A program made the position numbers and the translations under genes. DNA of 64,000 nt from Candidatus Gastranaerophilales bacterium (GTDB lineage Bacteria; Cyanobacteriota; Vampirovibrionia; Gastranaerophilales; Gastranaerophilaceae): positions 85,211 through 149,210 of the forward strand of contig CALVEV010000037.1 in NCBI GenBank assembly GCA_944326685.1, in the 5' to 3' direction. The notes beneath the pieces are model-generated. The model did not search any database. It saw only the letters and a program-made list of their open reading frames with translations, and was not told the DNA's origin. Shown here piece by piece: positions 1 through 9,019 of the stretch. Numbering within the stretch: position 1 is the stretch's first letter; each line of letters begins with the position of its first letter.

Positions 1-3000
1 CACATTTTCTTCAGAAGAATTATTTATCTCTTCGTTGTTATCATTTTTATTTGTTGTTTTTTTAGGTTTAATTTCTTCTAATTTGTTGATTTGCTCATCT
101 GTTAATCCTCCATCGATTAATTCTTGTTTAATACGATTGAATTCTGATTCATCACATTTTTTCATATAATCTGTGATTTGTTTAAATTCTGTATCTGTTA
201 ATTTAGTATTTATATCATTTATGTTTGAAACTATGCCTGAATTTTTATCAAAACTTAATTCATGTATTCCTTGATTGTCTGCATAAACCAATTTATTATT
301 TTGAATTTCTACTTTGAAACCTCTGTCATCAAGATAGTTTTTTGCTTCTTCAATGTTTAATTTTTTTAAACTTTCTATATTTGAATTATTTAATGGATTA
401 GGTAGATTTTTATTAAGCTTATGCATTTTTAATAAATCGTCTAAACTTTTTGAATTTAACCCATTCATTTTTACTGCAGTTCTAACTCCTAGGATATAAC
501 CAACGCTTGATATCCCTGCATTAAATGCGAAACCTTCTGTCCAATCTCCACCGTTAAATCCTGCTGTTATTCCTGCAGCACTTGTAATATCTGCTGAATA
601 TCCTGTCACTTGTGTTAAAATTTTACCTGCTGTAGATGACACTTTTGAAGCAACTTGTTCTGTTACTCCCCCAATGCCAGTACCTATACCAGTTGATATT
701 CCTACTTCCATTGCTTTATTTTCTGCAGCAGCTCTACGAGCCATTGTATCGCCAGATACACTTGTTAGCATATCAGTTGAATCTACAAGATATTGAGCTG
801 TTCCAACACCTAAACCAGATCCTACGGCATTTGTTAATGTATTCAAAGTTTTTACTGTACTTATTGTTTTACCAACTTTACCCATTGATCCTATTAATTT
901 TAATGCTCCTCCTCCACTTGCAGGCATAGTTGCAATAGCGAGTGTAAGATCTACTCCAGCTTCTCCATATGCTTGATGTGTTAGATATGTATTATTTAAT
1001 TCTTGTAAATTCATTCCTGTTAGCATTTCTACTGCTTTTTCAAATGGGATTGTGTTTCCATTTGAATCAACAAGTTTTCCTTCTGCTGCCATTGTTAATT
1101 TATTTAGGTTTGATTGTGCTAATGCATATACATTATCAACATCTGCTCTGGTTGTTCCCATAAACATTGATTGACGTAATGCATTTACGAAACCCATTTT
1201 GATACCTTCATTGTCAACAGAATCTTTGTATGATTTTTCTGCTAAAGCAATATTCTTTTTAATAACTTCTACAACTTCTTTATTTTTATTTATTTCTTCT
1301 TGTGTTAATTCTGTGTTATTAGATTTAGATTCTAGCATTAGCTTAGAAAAATCAATATTTCCACTTGTTTCAAATTTTATTTTTTCTGTAATTTTTTTAT
1401 ATTCATCAGGAGCTTTTTCTTGTATTATTTTTAAGATTTCATCATTTTTTATTAATTGAAAAGCTTTAGCAGCTGCGTCTTCAGCTTGTTGATGGTAAAT
1501 ACTTGCTGCTCCAGTGCCACCTCCATTAATCACGCTAGAATTGTTTTTTAAAGCATCTAATGTATTTTGGTAATTTTTTGCAGCGCTTTTTAAATATTTA
1601 ATTGCTTCATCTGCAATTTGTTCATTAGTAAAGTCACCATATCCTGTAATCATTCTATCTGCAGTAGATGCTGTAGATGCAACTTTTTTGTCCTTAGGTA
1701 ATAATGCATCCATTTGAGTATAAACATCTTTATCAAGTGAAGCATAAGCTTTTTTATGATTACCTTCTTCTACATAATATGTACCAACTTCTGCTTTAAT
1801 TCTAATAATTTCTTCTTTTGTTAAAATATTTTTTTCTGAATCAGTAAGGTTCCTATTTGCAGAATCCATTTCTTCTGCATTACCTTTTGTTTGGTGATAC
1901 AATAAAGCTTGTAATGCATCTTGATCGTTAAAGTGACCTTTTATTCCATTTGTTTTGTTGTATTTTTGTGCTGCTGCTTGTAAATTATCATAATCAGTTC
2001 TTGTGTTTACAGCACTTAATGCGGCATTTCTATTTTCTGATTTTTTTCCATATGTAGTAAGGTTTGTTAATAAAATTTCATCTCTTCTAGCTTGTTCAAG
2101 GATTGCACCATTACCAACTAAATCAGCATTCATTGTGTAAATTTCTGAATTGCTTATTTCTGATGCTAAAAATGCTTCATAAGCTGATTTATACTTCCCA
2201 TTTTTTACATCATTTCCATATTCTACAGAATAATAATCATTAATTAACTTAAGAACTTCAGGATCAATAATTGCTTTATTAGCTTTTATCATTTTATCTT
2301 CATCAGTGCCAAGACTTGTCCCAAAATTATACCAATTGCCATCTGCACCATCATTTAGATCTTTAATAATTGCTTCTGCTTGAATTTTTGCAATTTTTGT
2401 ATTATCTAAAACTTTACCATCTTCTGAAAAATAGTAAATTTTACCATTGACTTTAGCATATTTGATATCTTCATTATATGTAGATGTTGAAAGGTTATCT
2501 TTCATGGCATCATATACATTGCTAGCTTCTACGTATTCTGTTTTTAATAATCTCCCATCTTGAGCCATTATCCATTGTTTACCGTTTTTATCAACAACTA
2601 TACTTCTTCCATGTTTATCTTTTTCTCCAATTCTTACATAGTCACCGTTATTTACTATTTCGCCTGCTTTATTTCTTGCTTTTCCTGTTACTTTTTCTCC
2701 ATAGTCAAAAGCATTTGTCATTTGTATATAAGAATCTTTTAATATAAGATTGTCATGTGATGCAACTGTTATTTTACCTTTAGAATCTCTAACTAATAAT
2801 CTTCCTCGATTCTTCATTGTTCCAATAATTGTATAAGTTTGTCCATTGTATTCAAATCTTTCACCGCTACGTGTATAGTTTTTTAGTCCCATGCTTCTAT
2901 ATTGAGCATCAATTTGTTTTGCTCTAATTGCTTCTTCTGCTGATTTACGATTTCTAAGATTACGATTATCTGCATCAATTTCTTTAGGGATAATAATTGT

Positions 3001-4362
3001 TTCGCCAACTTCAAAATCTTCGCTGTTAGATTTCCCATTTGCGGCTAGTAAATCTGCTTTAGTACAACCAAATTTCTTTGCTATACGGGCTGCATTTTCG
3101 CCAAATTGAACAACTATACCTGTAGTATTACCATTGCCATCATAATTAACTGTACGTGTTCTGCCTTTTTTATCTGTATAAGTTTGACTTAATCGTTTAT
3201 TTGAAGCATTAACTAATGTTTCAGTTTTAGTATTATCTGTATCAATAAATGTTTTTAAAGTGTTTTCACCTTGTTTTGTTATTTGATTGACAGTTTTTCC
3301 TTTTTTATCAATTATTGTATCAGTTGTGGTGTTTCCATTTGTTTCGTGGATTTTAATTGTTTTTTGTCCATTTTTATCAATTGTAGTTTCGGTTATTTTT
3401 CCTTTTTCTACAATTTTAGAATATGATGAACCATTTGTATTTGTGATTGATTCTCGGATGATTTCATTACCTTTTTTTATTAGAATGGTCTTGTTATTAT
3501 TTTTATCAAAACTTGTTTCTGTGATTGTTCCATCAGAATTATATTCATAAGTTGTCTCTTTTTCTTGCTCAGATCCTTTTCCTGTAACTTTTGATTTTAA
3601 TATTGCTTGGCCATCTTTATATATATATTCTTCTTCTGTTTCTCCTTTATTTTTAACTGCAGTTTTTGCAGTTGGATTCCCTTTAGAATCATAAGTGATA
3701 GTTTCTACATTTCCATTACTATCGGATTTAACTGTTTTAGCAGGAGTTGTTCCATCTTCATTATATGTGATTTCTTCTTTTGTTCCATTTGGATATGTTT
3801 TTACTGATGATGTTTTTTTACCTTTTTCAAATGTTGTTACTGTTTCACTACCATCTTTAGGATCTACAAAAGTTTCTTCTGCTATTTCGTATTCTCCATT
3901 TTCATTCTGTTTGTATTTTGTTGTTGTAGTTCCTTTTTGAATTATTTTTGAACCATCTTTTTGAATACTTTCTTTTGTCCCATCATTATATTCAGTAACA
4001 ATAGTCCCATCTGCTAAAGTTTGTGAATTTTTAATATTTCCTGATTCTTTTGATAATTTATTTATAAAAGAAAATAAATTTGAACTATCTCCTGTTACAC
4101 CAATACTTTGCAAATAATTTTCAGCTTCTTTGCTGGATAATTTAGAATCACGACCTCTTTTAGCTGCTTCTTCTATTACTTTCTGTTGAAAAACATTTAT
4201 TTCTTGAGAATCTAATATTCCATCTTTAGGGTTATTATCTACTTTATCAAATATATTCAAAAGGGTTGAATCTGTAATGGATTCACGTTTAATACCACCT
4301 TTAATTTCTGTATTATTATTGTTGTCTTTTCCTTTAAATTTTAAATCACCAAAGTCGATCAT
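1..4362 (-). CDS. Giant EF-hand/LysM/annexin-like repeat surface protein, N-terminal 1454 codons (cut by window edge)
   Basis: A single open frame runs from ATG at 4362 (AAGGA Shine-Dalgarno about 8 bases upstream) to base 1 without a stop; the C-terminus lies outside the window. Near the start is an F-K-G tag (residues 9-11), then an EF-hand-like acidic loop (about D42-E54). From about 110 to 410 there are Thr/Lys/Asp-rich beta repeats of the pattern T-x-D-x-x-G. A LysM domain (about 418-462) suggests peptidoglycan binding. Residues about 679-735 read like an annexin repeat: L-G-T-D-E-D followed by a Tyr-rich helix ending Y-G-N-D. A Gly/Ala-rich hydrophobic stretch (about 1135-1295) resembles the regions in front of toxin or effector tails. 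No classical signal peptide is visible. Function is unknown; cell-surface or secreted adhesin or effector is inferred. The apparent plus-strand frames over this stretch are Leu/Phe-rich shadows. Confidence 0.85.
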   Translation of the reverse strand, partial: MIDFGDLKFKGKDNNNNTEIKGGIKRESITDSTLLNIFDKVDNNPKDGILDSQEINVFQQKVIEEAAKRGRDSKLSSKEAENYLQSIGVTGDSSNLFSFINKLSKESGNIKNSQTLADGTIVTEYNDGTKESIQKDGSKIIQKGTTTTKYKQNENGEYEIAEETFVDPKDGSETVTTFEKGKKTSSVKTYPNGTKEEITYNEDGTTPAKTVKSDSNGNVETITYDSKGNPTAKTAVKNKGETEEEYIYKDGQAILKSKVTGKGSEQEKETTYEYNSDGTITETSFDKNNNKTILIKKGNEIIRESITNTNGSSYSKIVEKGKITETTIDKNGQKTIKIHETNGNTTTDTIIDKKGKTVNQITKQGENTLKTFIDTDNTKTETLVNASNKRLSQTYTDKKGRTRTVNYDGNGNTTGIVVQFGENAARIAKKFGCTKADLLAANGKSNSEDFEVGETIIIPKEIDADNRNLRNRKSAEEAIRAKQIDAQYRSMGLKNYTRSGERFEYNGQTYTIIGTMKNRGRLLVRDSKGKITVASHDNLILKDSYIQMTNAFDYGEKVTGKARNKAGEIVNNGDYVRIGEKDKHGRSIVVDKNGKQWIMAQDGRLLKTEYVEASNVYDAMKDNLSTSTYNEDIKYAKVNGKIYYFSEDGKVLDNTKIAKIQAEAIIKDLNDGADGNWYNFGTSLGTDEDKMIKANKAIIDPEVLKLINDYYSVEYGNDVKNGKYKSAYEAFLASEISNSEIYTMNADLVGNGAILEQARRDEILLTNLTTYGKKSENRNAALSAVNTRTDYDNLQAAAQKYNKTNGIKGHFNDQDALQALLYHQTKGNAEEMDSANRNLTDSEKNILTKEEIIRIKAEVGTYYVEEGNHKKAYASLDKDVYTQMDALLPKDKKVASTASTADRMITGYGDFTNEQIADEAIKYLKSAAKNYQNTLDALKNNSSVINGGGTGAASIYHQQAEDAAAKAFQLIKNDEILKIIQEKAPDEYKKITEKIKFETSGNIDFSKLMLESKSNNTELTQEEINKNKEVVEVIKKNIALAEKSYKDSVDNEGIKMGFVNALRQSMFMGTTRADVDNVYALAQSNLNKLTMAAEGKLVDSNGNTIPFEKAVEMLTGMNLQELNNTYLTHQAYGEAGVDLTLAIATMPASGGGALKLIGSMGKVGKTISTVKTLNTLTNAVGSGLGVGTAQYLVDSTDMLTSVSGDTMARRAAAENKAMEVGISTGIGTGIGGVTEQVASKVSSTAGKILTQVTGYSADITSAAGITAGFNGGDWTEGFAFNAGISSVGYILGVRTAVKMNGLNSKSLDDLLKMHKLNKNLPNPLNNSNIESLKKLNIEEAKNYLDDRGFKVEIQNNKLVYADNQGIHELSFDKNSGIVSNINDINTKLTDTEFKQITDYMKKCDESEFNRIKQELIDGGLTDEQINKLEEIKPKKTTNKNDNNEEINNSSEENV

Positions 4363-4390
4363 TAAAATTCCTTATCCTTTTATAACAAAT

Positions 4391-4509
4391 GTTCTATTAT
4401 GTTATGAATCTATTTTTAAGAATATATATAAAGATTTGTAAAAATTAATAAATAAAAATTAAAGATTTACCATAATATTTCCGTAAAAGTATTCATAACA
4501 TAATAGAAC
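4391..4509. promoter_or_regulatory. Divergent promoter region with a perfect 19-bp inverted repeat
   Basis: GTTCTATTATGTTATGAAT at 4391-4409 and its exact reverse complement at 4491-4509 flank an 81-base AT-only spacer between two divergent genes. Each arm sits just upstream of one start codon, so each gene sees the same ATTCATAACATAATAGAAC sequence. The arm contains CATAAT, a plausible -10 hexamer. On the plus side a third partial copy (TTATGTTATGA, 4510-4520) follows. This could be a duplicated promoter element or a pair of regulator-binding sites; the sequence does not decide. Confidence 0.6.
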
Positions 4510-4527
4510 TTATGTTATGATTTTTCT

Positions 4528-5883
4528 ATGGAAAAAGAATTAGTTGTTGAAATAATAGAGTTATCAAATTTAGGTGCAGGTATTGCTAAACAAGATGGAA
4601 TGGTTATTTTTATTGAAAATACTTGCCCTGGAGATGTTGTTAAAATTGAAATTATTAAACAAACAAAAAACTATGCGATAGGAAAACTTTTAGAAGTTAT
4701 TACTCCTTCTATATATCGAGTTATTCCAATGTGCCCTATGCAAAAAGTATGTGGTGCCTGTCAAATCCAATTTATTGATTATAATTATCAACTGAAATTA
4801 AAAAAGAAAATTGTTGAAGATTATGTGGGGGTAAATAGAAGTAAATCTAAAATTGATGTGAATGTTATGGATACTATTCCATCTCCTCAAATTAAAGAAT
4901 TTAGACATAAAATTCAGTATCCAATATCTGAAACCCAAAATTCAAAAAGATTAATTGCAGGGTATTACAAACCTAAATCTCATGAAATTGTTAATATCAA
5001 ATATTGTCCAATTCAACCTAAAATTTGCGATAAAATAATTGAATATATTAGAGAAATAGCTTCTAAATATAATATATCTGGCTACAATGAGAAAAAGCAT
5101 TTAGGACTTTTAAGACACGTTGTAATAAGAGTTTCAAATTATACCGGAGAAAATTTGGTTACTCTTGTAATTAATGATACAAAAATTTCAAAAAATATAA
5201 AAGAATTTGCAAATGATATTTTTAATAATTTTAATGAAGTAGTTGGAGTATGTGTTAATTTTAACAATAAAAAAACAAATTTAATTTTAACTGATAAAAC
5301 AGAATCAATATGTGGAGTTGATTATATCGAAGAAAAATTATGTGATATTACTTTTAGAATCGGGCCAAATACTTTTTTCCAAGTAAATCCTGAAAGTGCT
5401 GAAAATATTTTTAAATATGTAAAAGAATATATTAAAAATAATTTTAATAAACCGACTATATTTGATGCTTATGCAGGGATTGCAACTTTTGGAATTGTAA
5501 TGAACGATATTGCAAAAAAAGTTGTTAGTGTAGAGGAAAACAAACAGTCTATAAGAATTGCCAAAGATGTTTTAAAAATAAATAACATTAATAATGTCGA
5601 ATTACATGCGATGGATACAGCTAAATATCTTGAAAATACTACAGAAAAATTTGATATAACAATACTTGATCCCCCAAGAAAAGGCTGTTCTGTCGAATCA
5701 TTAGATAGAACAATTGAAGTTACAAAGTCTAAAATTATATATGTAAGCTGTAATCCTCAAACTCTTATTAGAGATTTAGAATATTTAATCTCTAAAGGTG
5801 CAAAGGTAAGTTTTATTCAACCTTTTGATATGTTTTGTCATTCATATCATGTGGAGTGCGTAACTATAATTGATGTTGAATAA
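4528..5883 (+). CDS. rlmD: TrmA/RumA-family 23S rRNA (uracil-C5)-methyltransferase
   Basis: The 451-aa protein has the full RumA layout. A TRAM RNA-binding domain spans about residues 1-58. The cysteines expected to hold a 4Fe-4S cluster are C69, C75 and C78 plus a later C-P-I-Q-P-K-I-C segment. A Rossmann methyltransferase domain carries the SAM-binding F-D-A-Y-A-G motif, and the D-P-P-R-K-G and S-C-N-P-Q-T motifs hold the catalytic cysteine near 408. The family methylates uracil C5 in 23S rRNA; whether the target is U1939 or U747 cannot be told. There is no Shine-Dalgarno: a TATGAT hexamer at 4516-4521 ends exactly 6 bases before the ATG, so the message may be leaderless. Confidence 0.92.
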   Translation: MEKELVVEIIELSNLGAGIAKQDGMVIFIENTCPGDVVKIEIIKQTKNYAIGKLLEVITPSIYRVIPMCPMQKVCGACQIQFIDYNYQLKLKKKIVEDYVGVNRSKSKIDVNVMDTIPSPQIKEFRHKIQYPISETQNSKRLIAGYYKPKSHEIVNIKYCPIQPKICDKIIEYIREIASKYNISGYNEKKHLGLLRHVVIRVSNYTGENLVTLVINDTKISKNIKEFANDIFNNFNEVVGVCVNFNNKKTNLILTDKTESICGVDYIEEKLCDITFRIGPNTFFQVNPESAENIFKYVKEYIKNNFNKPTIFDAYAGIATFGIVMNDIAKKVVSVEENKQSIRIAKDVLKINNINNVELHAMDTAKYLENTTEKFDITILDPPRKGCSVESLDRTIEVTKSKIIYVSCNPQTLIRDLEYLISKGAKVSFIQPFDMFCHSYHVECVTIIDVE

Positions 5884-5891
5884 TTCTCAAA

Positions 5892-6680
5892 TTATTTTTT
5901 TGCTGGCATGTTTTGATTAATAAATTGGATTGCTTTTTGTCTACATTGTGCATCTTGCCTTAATATCATCATACCATTTGTATTAAGATCGGTGTTATTA
6001 ATGACATATTTACCTTTAGCAAATGTTTTAAGCATAACTTCTTCGCATATTGATATTTTGTCTTGTTTACTGCACATTACAAGCATTGGTGTTGTTCCAA
6101 GTTTATAATCAAAAATATTAAGCCCTTTTATTTCTCTTGATGGTGTTAATAATACCATTGCTTTAGGGTGTGGGTAAATAAATTGTGCGGCTAATATAGA
6201 TGTATTTGCTCCAATATCCCCTGCAATAAATGCGTACTCATTAAATGATGCTTTTTTGTTTGTGTGTTTTACTTTGTTTATGACTGTAAGTACGTCAGAT
6301 GGATATTTTTTATATGTTTTATTATTAAAATAAGTCCAAGATTTAATTCTTAATTTTGTATCTTTATTACTTAATCCGTGACCTCTTAAATCGATTAATA
6401 AAACTGCATAGCCTTGTTTAACAAATAGTTGTGGTAAATCTCCCCATTGAGAAGACGAATAACCAAGAGAATGAACAAATATAATAGTTGGGTATGTTTT
6501 ATTTTTTTCTGTACTTGGTGTCCTAGGGTATATTAATTTGGCTTTCATTATATGTACATCTTTAGTTGGTGCTTCAATCAATTTAGTTATGTATGGTTTC
6601 TTTTTCTTTGCAGTTGCAGCAAAAACTCCTGAAACCGTAAAAAACATTAATAATAAGACAATTAAAGTTTTTTTAATCAT
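5892..6680 (-). CDS. Exported alpha/beta-hydrolase-fold protein with lost catalytic residues
   Basis: The 262-aa protein starts with a hydrophobic signal peptide (about residues 1-22, ending near A-A-T-A) and then shows an alpha/beta-hydrolase fold: the oxyanion-side H-S-L-G (70-73), a D-L-R-G-H-G loop (about 97-102) and a D-x-x-x-x-x-E strand end (D207). At the nucleophile elbow, where the family has G-A-S-I-G-A-N, it reads A-G-D-I-G-A-N, placing Asp155 where serine is expected. At the usual catalytic His position it reads T-N-G-M (N235). It is therefore probably a non-catalytic member, or uses a changed mechanism. ATG has GAGGT upstream. It converges on the rRNA methyltransferase gene with only 8 bases between the stops. 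Confidence 0.75.
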   Translation of the reverse strand: MIKKTLIVLLLMFFTVSGVFAATAKKKKPYITKLIEAPTKDVHIMKAKLIYPRTPSTEKNKTYPTIIFVHSLGYSSSQWGDLPQLFVKQGYAVLLIDLRGHGLSNKDTKLRIKSWTYFNNKTYKKYPSDVLTVINKVKHTNKKASFNEYAFIAGDIGANTSILAAQFIYPHPKAMVLLTPSREIKGLNIFDYKLGTTPMLVMCSKQDKISICEEVMLKTFAKGKYVINNTDLNTNGMMILRQDAQCRQKAIQFINQNMPAKK

Positions 6681-6828
6681 AACTTATACCTCATAAGCAA
6701 ATTCTAAATTCAAAATGATTATAGCATAATTATTAAAAAAATGTTACAATTAACCAGTAAAAAAGCAATAAAAAAAGCAATCGAGTTTTTATATATATAA
6801 GATATATAAAGTATATATAGGAGAAATT

Positions 6829-7734
6829 ATGACTGTAGCACTTGATTCAAATGTAATTTACTTACAAAATCGACTTAATATTAATACTAGTCGTATGAAT
6901 AATTATGCAGATAAGTCAGTCGATGATATTATTGCAGAAGAGGCTAAACAAGGTAATCAATCAGCTGTAGAATATAAAAGAGAGTTATTTGGAAATGCTG
7001 ATGAACTGATAAGTGGTTTTAAATTAGATGATCCAAATAATAAATATAATGTTATTGTTGCAATGAATGACGAACAGCAACAGAAGTTGTTACCAATGCT
7101 CGAATCAGAGGATATGGTATTGGGTTTGAACTTCTTTACAGAGGAAAAATTATTAAAATTGTTTAATCAAGTACCTCCAGAGGATGCTGTAAATGTTGCT
7201 TTAGGTACGTTCTCATTAGAACAAATTGTAACAATGATGCCAATGGAACAGTTAGAAAAGTTTTTCTATAATGATGATGTTGAAAAAGAACAGGTTATTA
7301 AGCAGTTAGAAAAAATGCCTCCTGAGGTTTTAATTCAAATGATTGAAAGTATTACAGGTGAGCCTGCAGATGAAAATGATTCAATGGCATTAATTCAATC
7401 TATTGCATCTTTACCTGATGATAAATATAAAGAAACAATGGCAAATATTGATCCAAATGTGCAAATGCAATTAGTTTATCAGATGGCACATGATGATAAA
7501 AGAATCTTAGAAGTTTTTGATAATTCTGCTTATGTAGGAATGTTGCAAAGATTACAAAAGCCAGATATTGTTAAATCAATGATAGGTTTAAGTGATGAAT
7601 CATTGAGAAATATGATGACAGAACTTCCTCCTGATTTATTTGCAATTGTTGCAACACAAGTTGATACAAAAGAATTGGCTAAATTCTTAATGGAAGATTG
7701 TCAAAATGTTCTTGAAAAACTAGGAAGTAAATAA
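6829..7734 (+). CDS. Helical-repeat protein (MgtE_N/FliG-like pattern), function unknown
   Basis: The 301-aa soluble acidic protein contains repeated short helices joined by M-P-P-E, L-P-P-D and D-P-N-V turns, a pattern shared by MgtE N-terminal and FliG middle domains. There is no membrane segment, signal peptide or catalytic motif. The start is fixed by TATAGGAGAAATTATG, a strong ribosome site. It stands alone between an exported pseudo-hydrolase gene and pncC, each read from the other strand. A scaffold or protein-interaction role is inferred only from the fold-like repeats. Confidence 0.7.
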   Translation: MTVALDSNVIYLQNRLNINTSRMNNYADKSVDDIIAEEAKQGNQSAVEYKRELFGNADELISGFKLDDPNNKYNVIVAMNDEQQQKLLPMLESEDMVLGLNFFTEEKLLKLFNQVPPEDAVNVALGTFSLEQIVTMMPMEQLEKFFYNDDVEKEQVIKQLEKMPPEVLIQMIESITGEPADENDSMALIQSIASLPDDKYKETMANIDPNVQMQLVYQMAHDDKRILEVFDNSAYVGMLQRLQKPDIVKSMIGLSDESLRNMMTELPPDLFAIVATQVDTKELAKFLMEDCQNVLEKLGSK

Positions 7735-7784
7735 AACCGTACTAGTTATAAACTATTAAAATCAAATTACATTTACCTCTAACA

Positions 7785-8291
7785 TTAACCTTCTGATAAA
7801 GAATCAAGAAGCATTTGTAATGCGCATTGAACAAATTCTTGTTTCATTCTGATTCTGCTGTATTTAGGATTTAGTTTAAATTGTTGAACAATAGATTTAT
7901 ATCTATTAGTGATTCCTACATACATAAGTCCTACAGGTTTGTCAGGAGTTGCTCCAGTTGGCCCTGCAATTCCAGTTGTAGAGATTGCAATATCTGCTTT
8001 TGTTTTACGATATAATCCTTCGGCCATTTCTCTAGCACATTGTTCACTAACAGCGCCATATAGTTTTAGGGTATCTTCTTTAACATCAAGAAGAGCCATT
8101 TTGGCATCATTTGAATAGGTTACAAAGTTTGCTTTTATGTATTCAGAACTCCCAGAAATATCAGTTAATCTTGAACTCAAAAGTCCTCCTGTGCAAGACT
8201 CAGCAACAGATATTACAAGTGAGTGTGTTTTTAAAATTTCTGCTATATTTTTTTCTAAATTTGTATTTCTTTTGAACTTATTAAATATCAT
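7785..8291 (-). CDS. pncC: CinA C-terminal-type nicotinamide-nucleotide amidase
   Basis: The 168-aa protein is a stand-alone CinA C-terminal domain. It shows A-E-S-C-T-G-G (30-36), the S-Y/T-Y-S-N-D-A-K region (about 58-64), G-A-V-S-E-Q (79-84) and T-G-I-A-G-P-T-G (106-113). The family deamidates nicotinamide mononucleotide to nicotinate mononucleotide in pyridine nucleotide recycling. A nadD gene lies about 5 kb away, so NAD synthesis is represented twice in the window. There is no Shine-Dalgarno; a TAAATT hexamer ends 6 bases before the ATG, the same geometry as other possible leaderless starts here. Confidence 0.92.
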   Translation of the reverse strand: MIFNKFKRNTNLEKNIAEILKTHSLVISVAESCTGGLLSSRLTDISGSSEYIKANFVTYSNDAKMALLDVKEDTLKLYGAVSEQCAREMAEGLYRKTKADIAISTTGIAGPTGATPDKPVGLMYVGITNRYKSIVQQFKLNPKYSRIRMKQEFVQCALQMLLDSLSEG

Positions 8292-8372
8292 AAGATAAAT
8301 TTATTGCAGTTAAAAAATATTGTCAATATGTAAAAAGAATGATTATTTTAAAAATTGTTATATAATATTTTT

Positions 8373-8921
8373 ATGAATATAGAAACAGAGCAAGAGTTTA
8401 TAGATAGGCGGCCACAGAGATTATGTAAAATGTGTGGTAAGTGCTGTAGAGTTGTTACTTCATCTGTATCTTATGAAGATATGCAAAAAAGAGCTTTAGA
8501 AGGTGATCAAGAAGCTATTGATTTTTTAGAGTTATTTGAGCCTTTCGAATCAGTAGAAGCTGCTAAGGCTGTTGATAGAGAAATTGTTGAAAATATTCCA
8601 GATTATGAGAATAGAACTTTTTATACTTGTAGGTTTTTAAAAGGGAATTTGTGTTCTCGTTATGAAAATAGATTGAATGTATGTAAGAGATTCCCAAGTT
8701 CACCTTGGGCTGTTTACCCTCCTGGGTGTGGTTATGAGGGTTGGTTGTTCGTAGAGAGAGAAAAAATAATGAAATATGTGAGAGGCTTAAAAGAAGAGCA
8801 ACTCAAATATAAAATGATGTTGAAAACTAATCCAGAACTAAAAGAAAAACTAGAAAAACTTATATCCACTATAGATGAGAATATAAAAATATTTGCAGAA
8901 TACGGCTCCGAAAAATGGTAG
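8373..8921 (+). CDS. YkgJ-type cysteine-cluster protein
   Basis: The protein (182 aa from this ATG) carries the YkgJ/CxxCxxCC metal-binding signature: C-K-M-C-G-K-C-C near the N-terminus, then C-R-F-L-K, a C-S-R-Y-E-N-R-L-N-V-C-K-R-F-P block, and P-P-G-C-G. The family is thought to bind zinc or an Fe-S cluster, and its biochemical role is not settled. I chose ATG 8373 over the in-frame TTG at 8355 because TATAAT at 8361-8366 is a perfect -10 hexamer lying inside the longer frame and 6 bases before the ATG. With no Shine-Dalgarno, a leaderless message is likely. Confidence 0.85.
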   Translation: MNIETEQEFIDRRPQRLCKMCGKCCRVVTSSVSYEDMQKRALEGDQEAIDFLELFEPFESVEAAKAVDREIVENIPDYENRTFYTCRFLKGNLCSRYENRLNVCKRFPSSPWAVYPPGCGYEGWLFVEREKIMKYVRGLKEEQLKYKMMLKTNPELKEKLEKLISTIDENIKIFAEYGSEKW

Positions 8922-9014
8922 GGTAAATGCATTTGGTTTTATTTCAACTTACTCATTAAAACTACAGTAGGGTAGGGGTAAATATATTAGGTTTTACTTT
9001 TGTTTACCCTACTG
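8918..9014. repeat. Degenerate direct repeat ending in a 10-bp inverted repeat
   Basis: The intergenic segment holds two diverged copies, with a period of about 54 bases, of GTAGGG(G)TAAAT-N6-GGTTTTA. CAGTAGGGTA at 8965-8974 pairs perfectly with TACCCTACTG at 9005-9014. It lies between convergent genes, so it may act as a transcription barrier, but no T-tract follows the stem on either strand. A related stem reading TTAGTAGGGTAAAACC is found at 56349-56365 in the prophage. Confidence 0.5.
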
Positions 9015-9019
9015 ACTAG

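Noticed and set aside
636-3940. Plus-strand frames rich in Leu, Phe, Tyr and Ser over the first 4 kb
   Set aside because: They lie antisense to one uninterrupted 1454-codon minus-strand frame, have no ribosome sites and show the composition expected of shadows of a Lys/Asn/Glu-rich gene.
3200-4020. Beta repeats of the large protein as RHS/YD repeats
   Set aside because: The spacing and T-x-D-x-x-G pattern resemble YD repeats, but the G-x(3-9)-Y-D-x-x-G-R core and RHS hyperconserved region are missing in the visible part.
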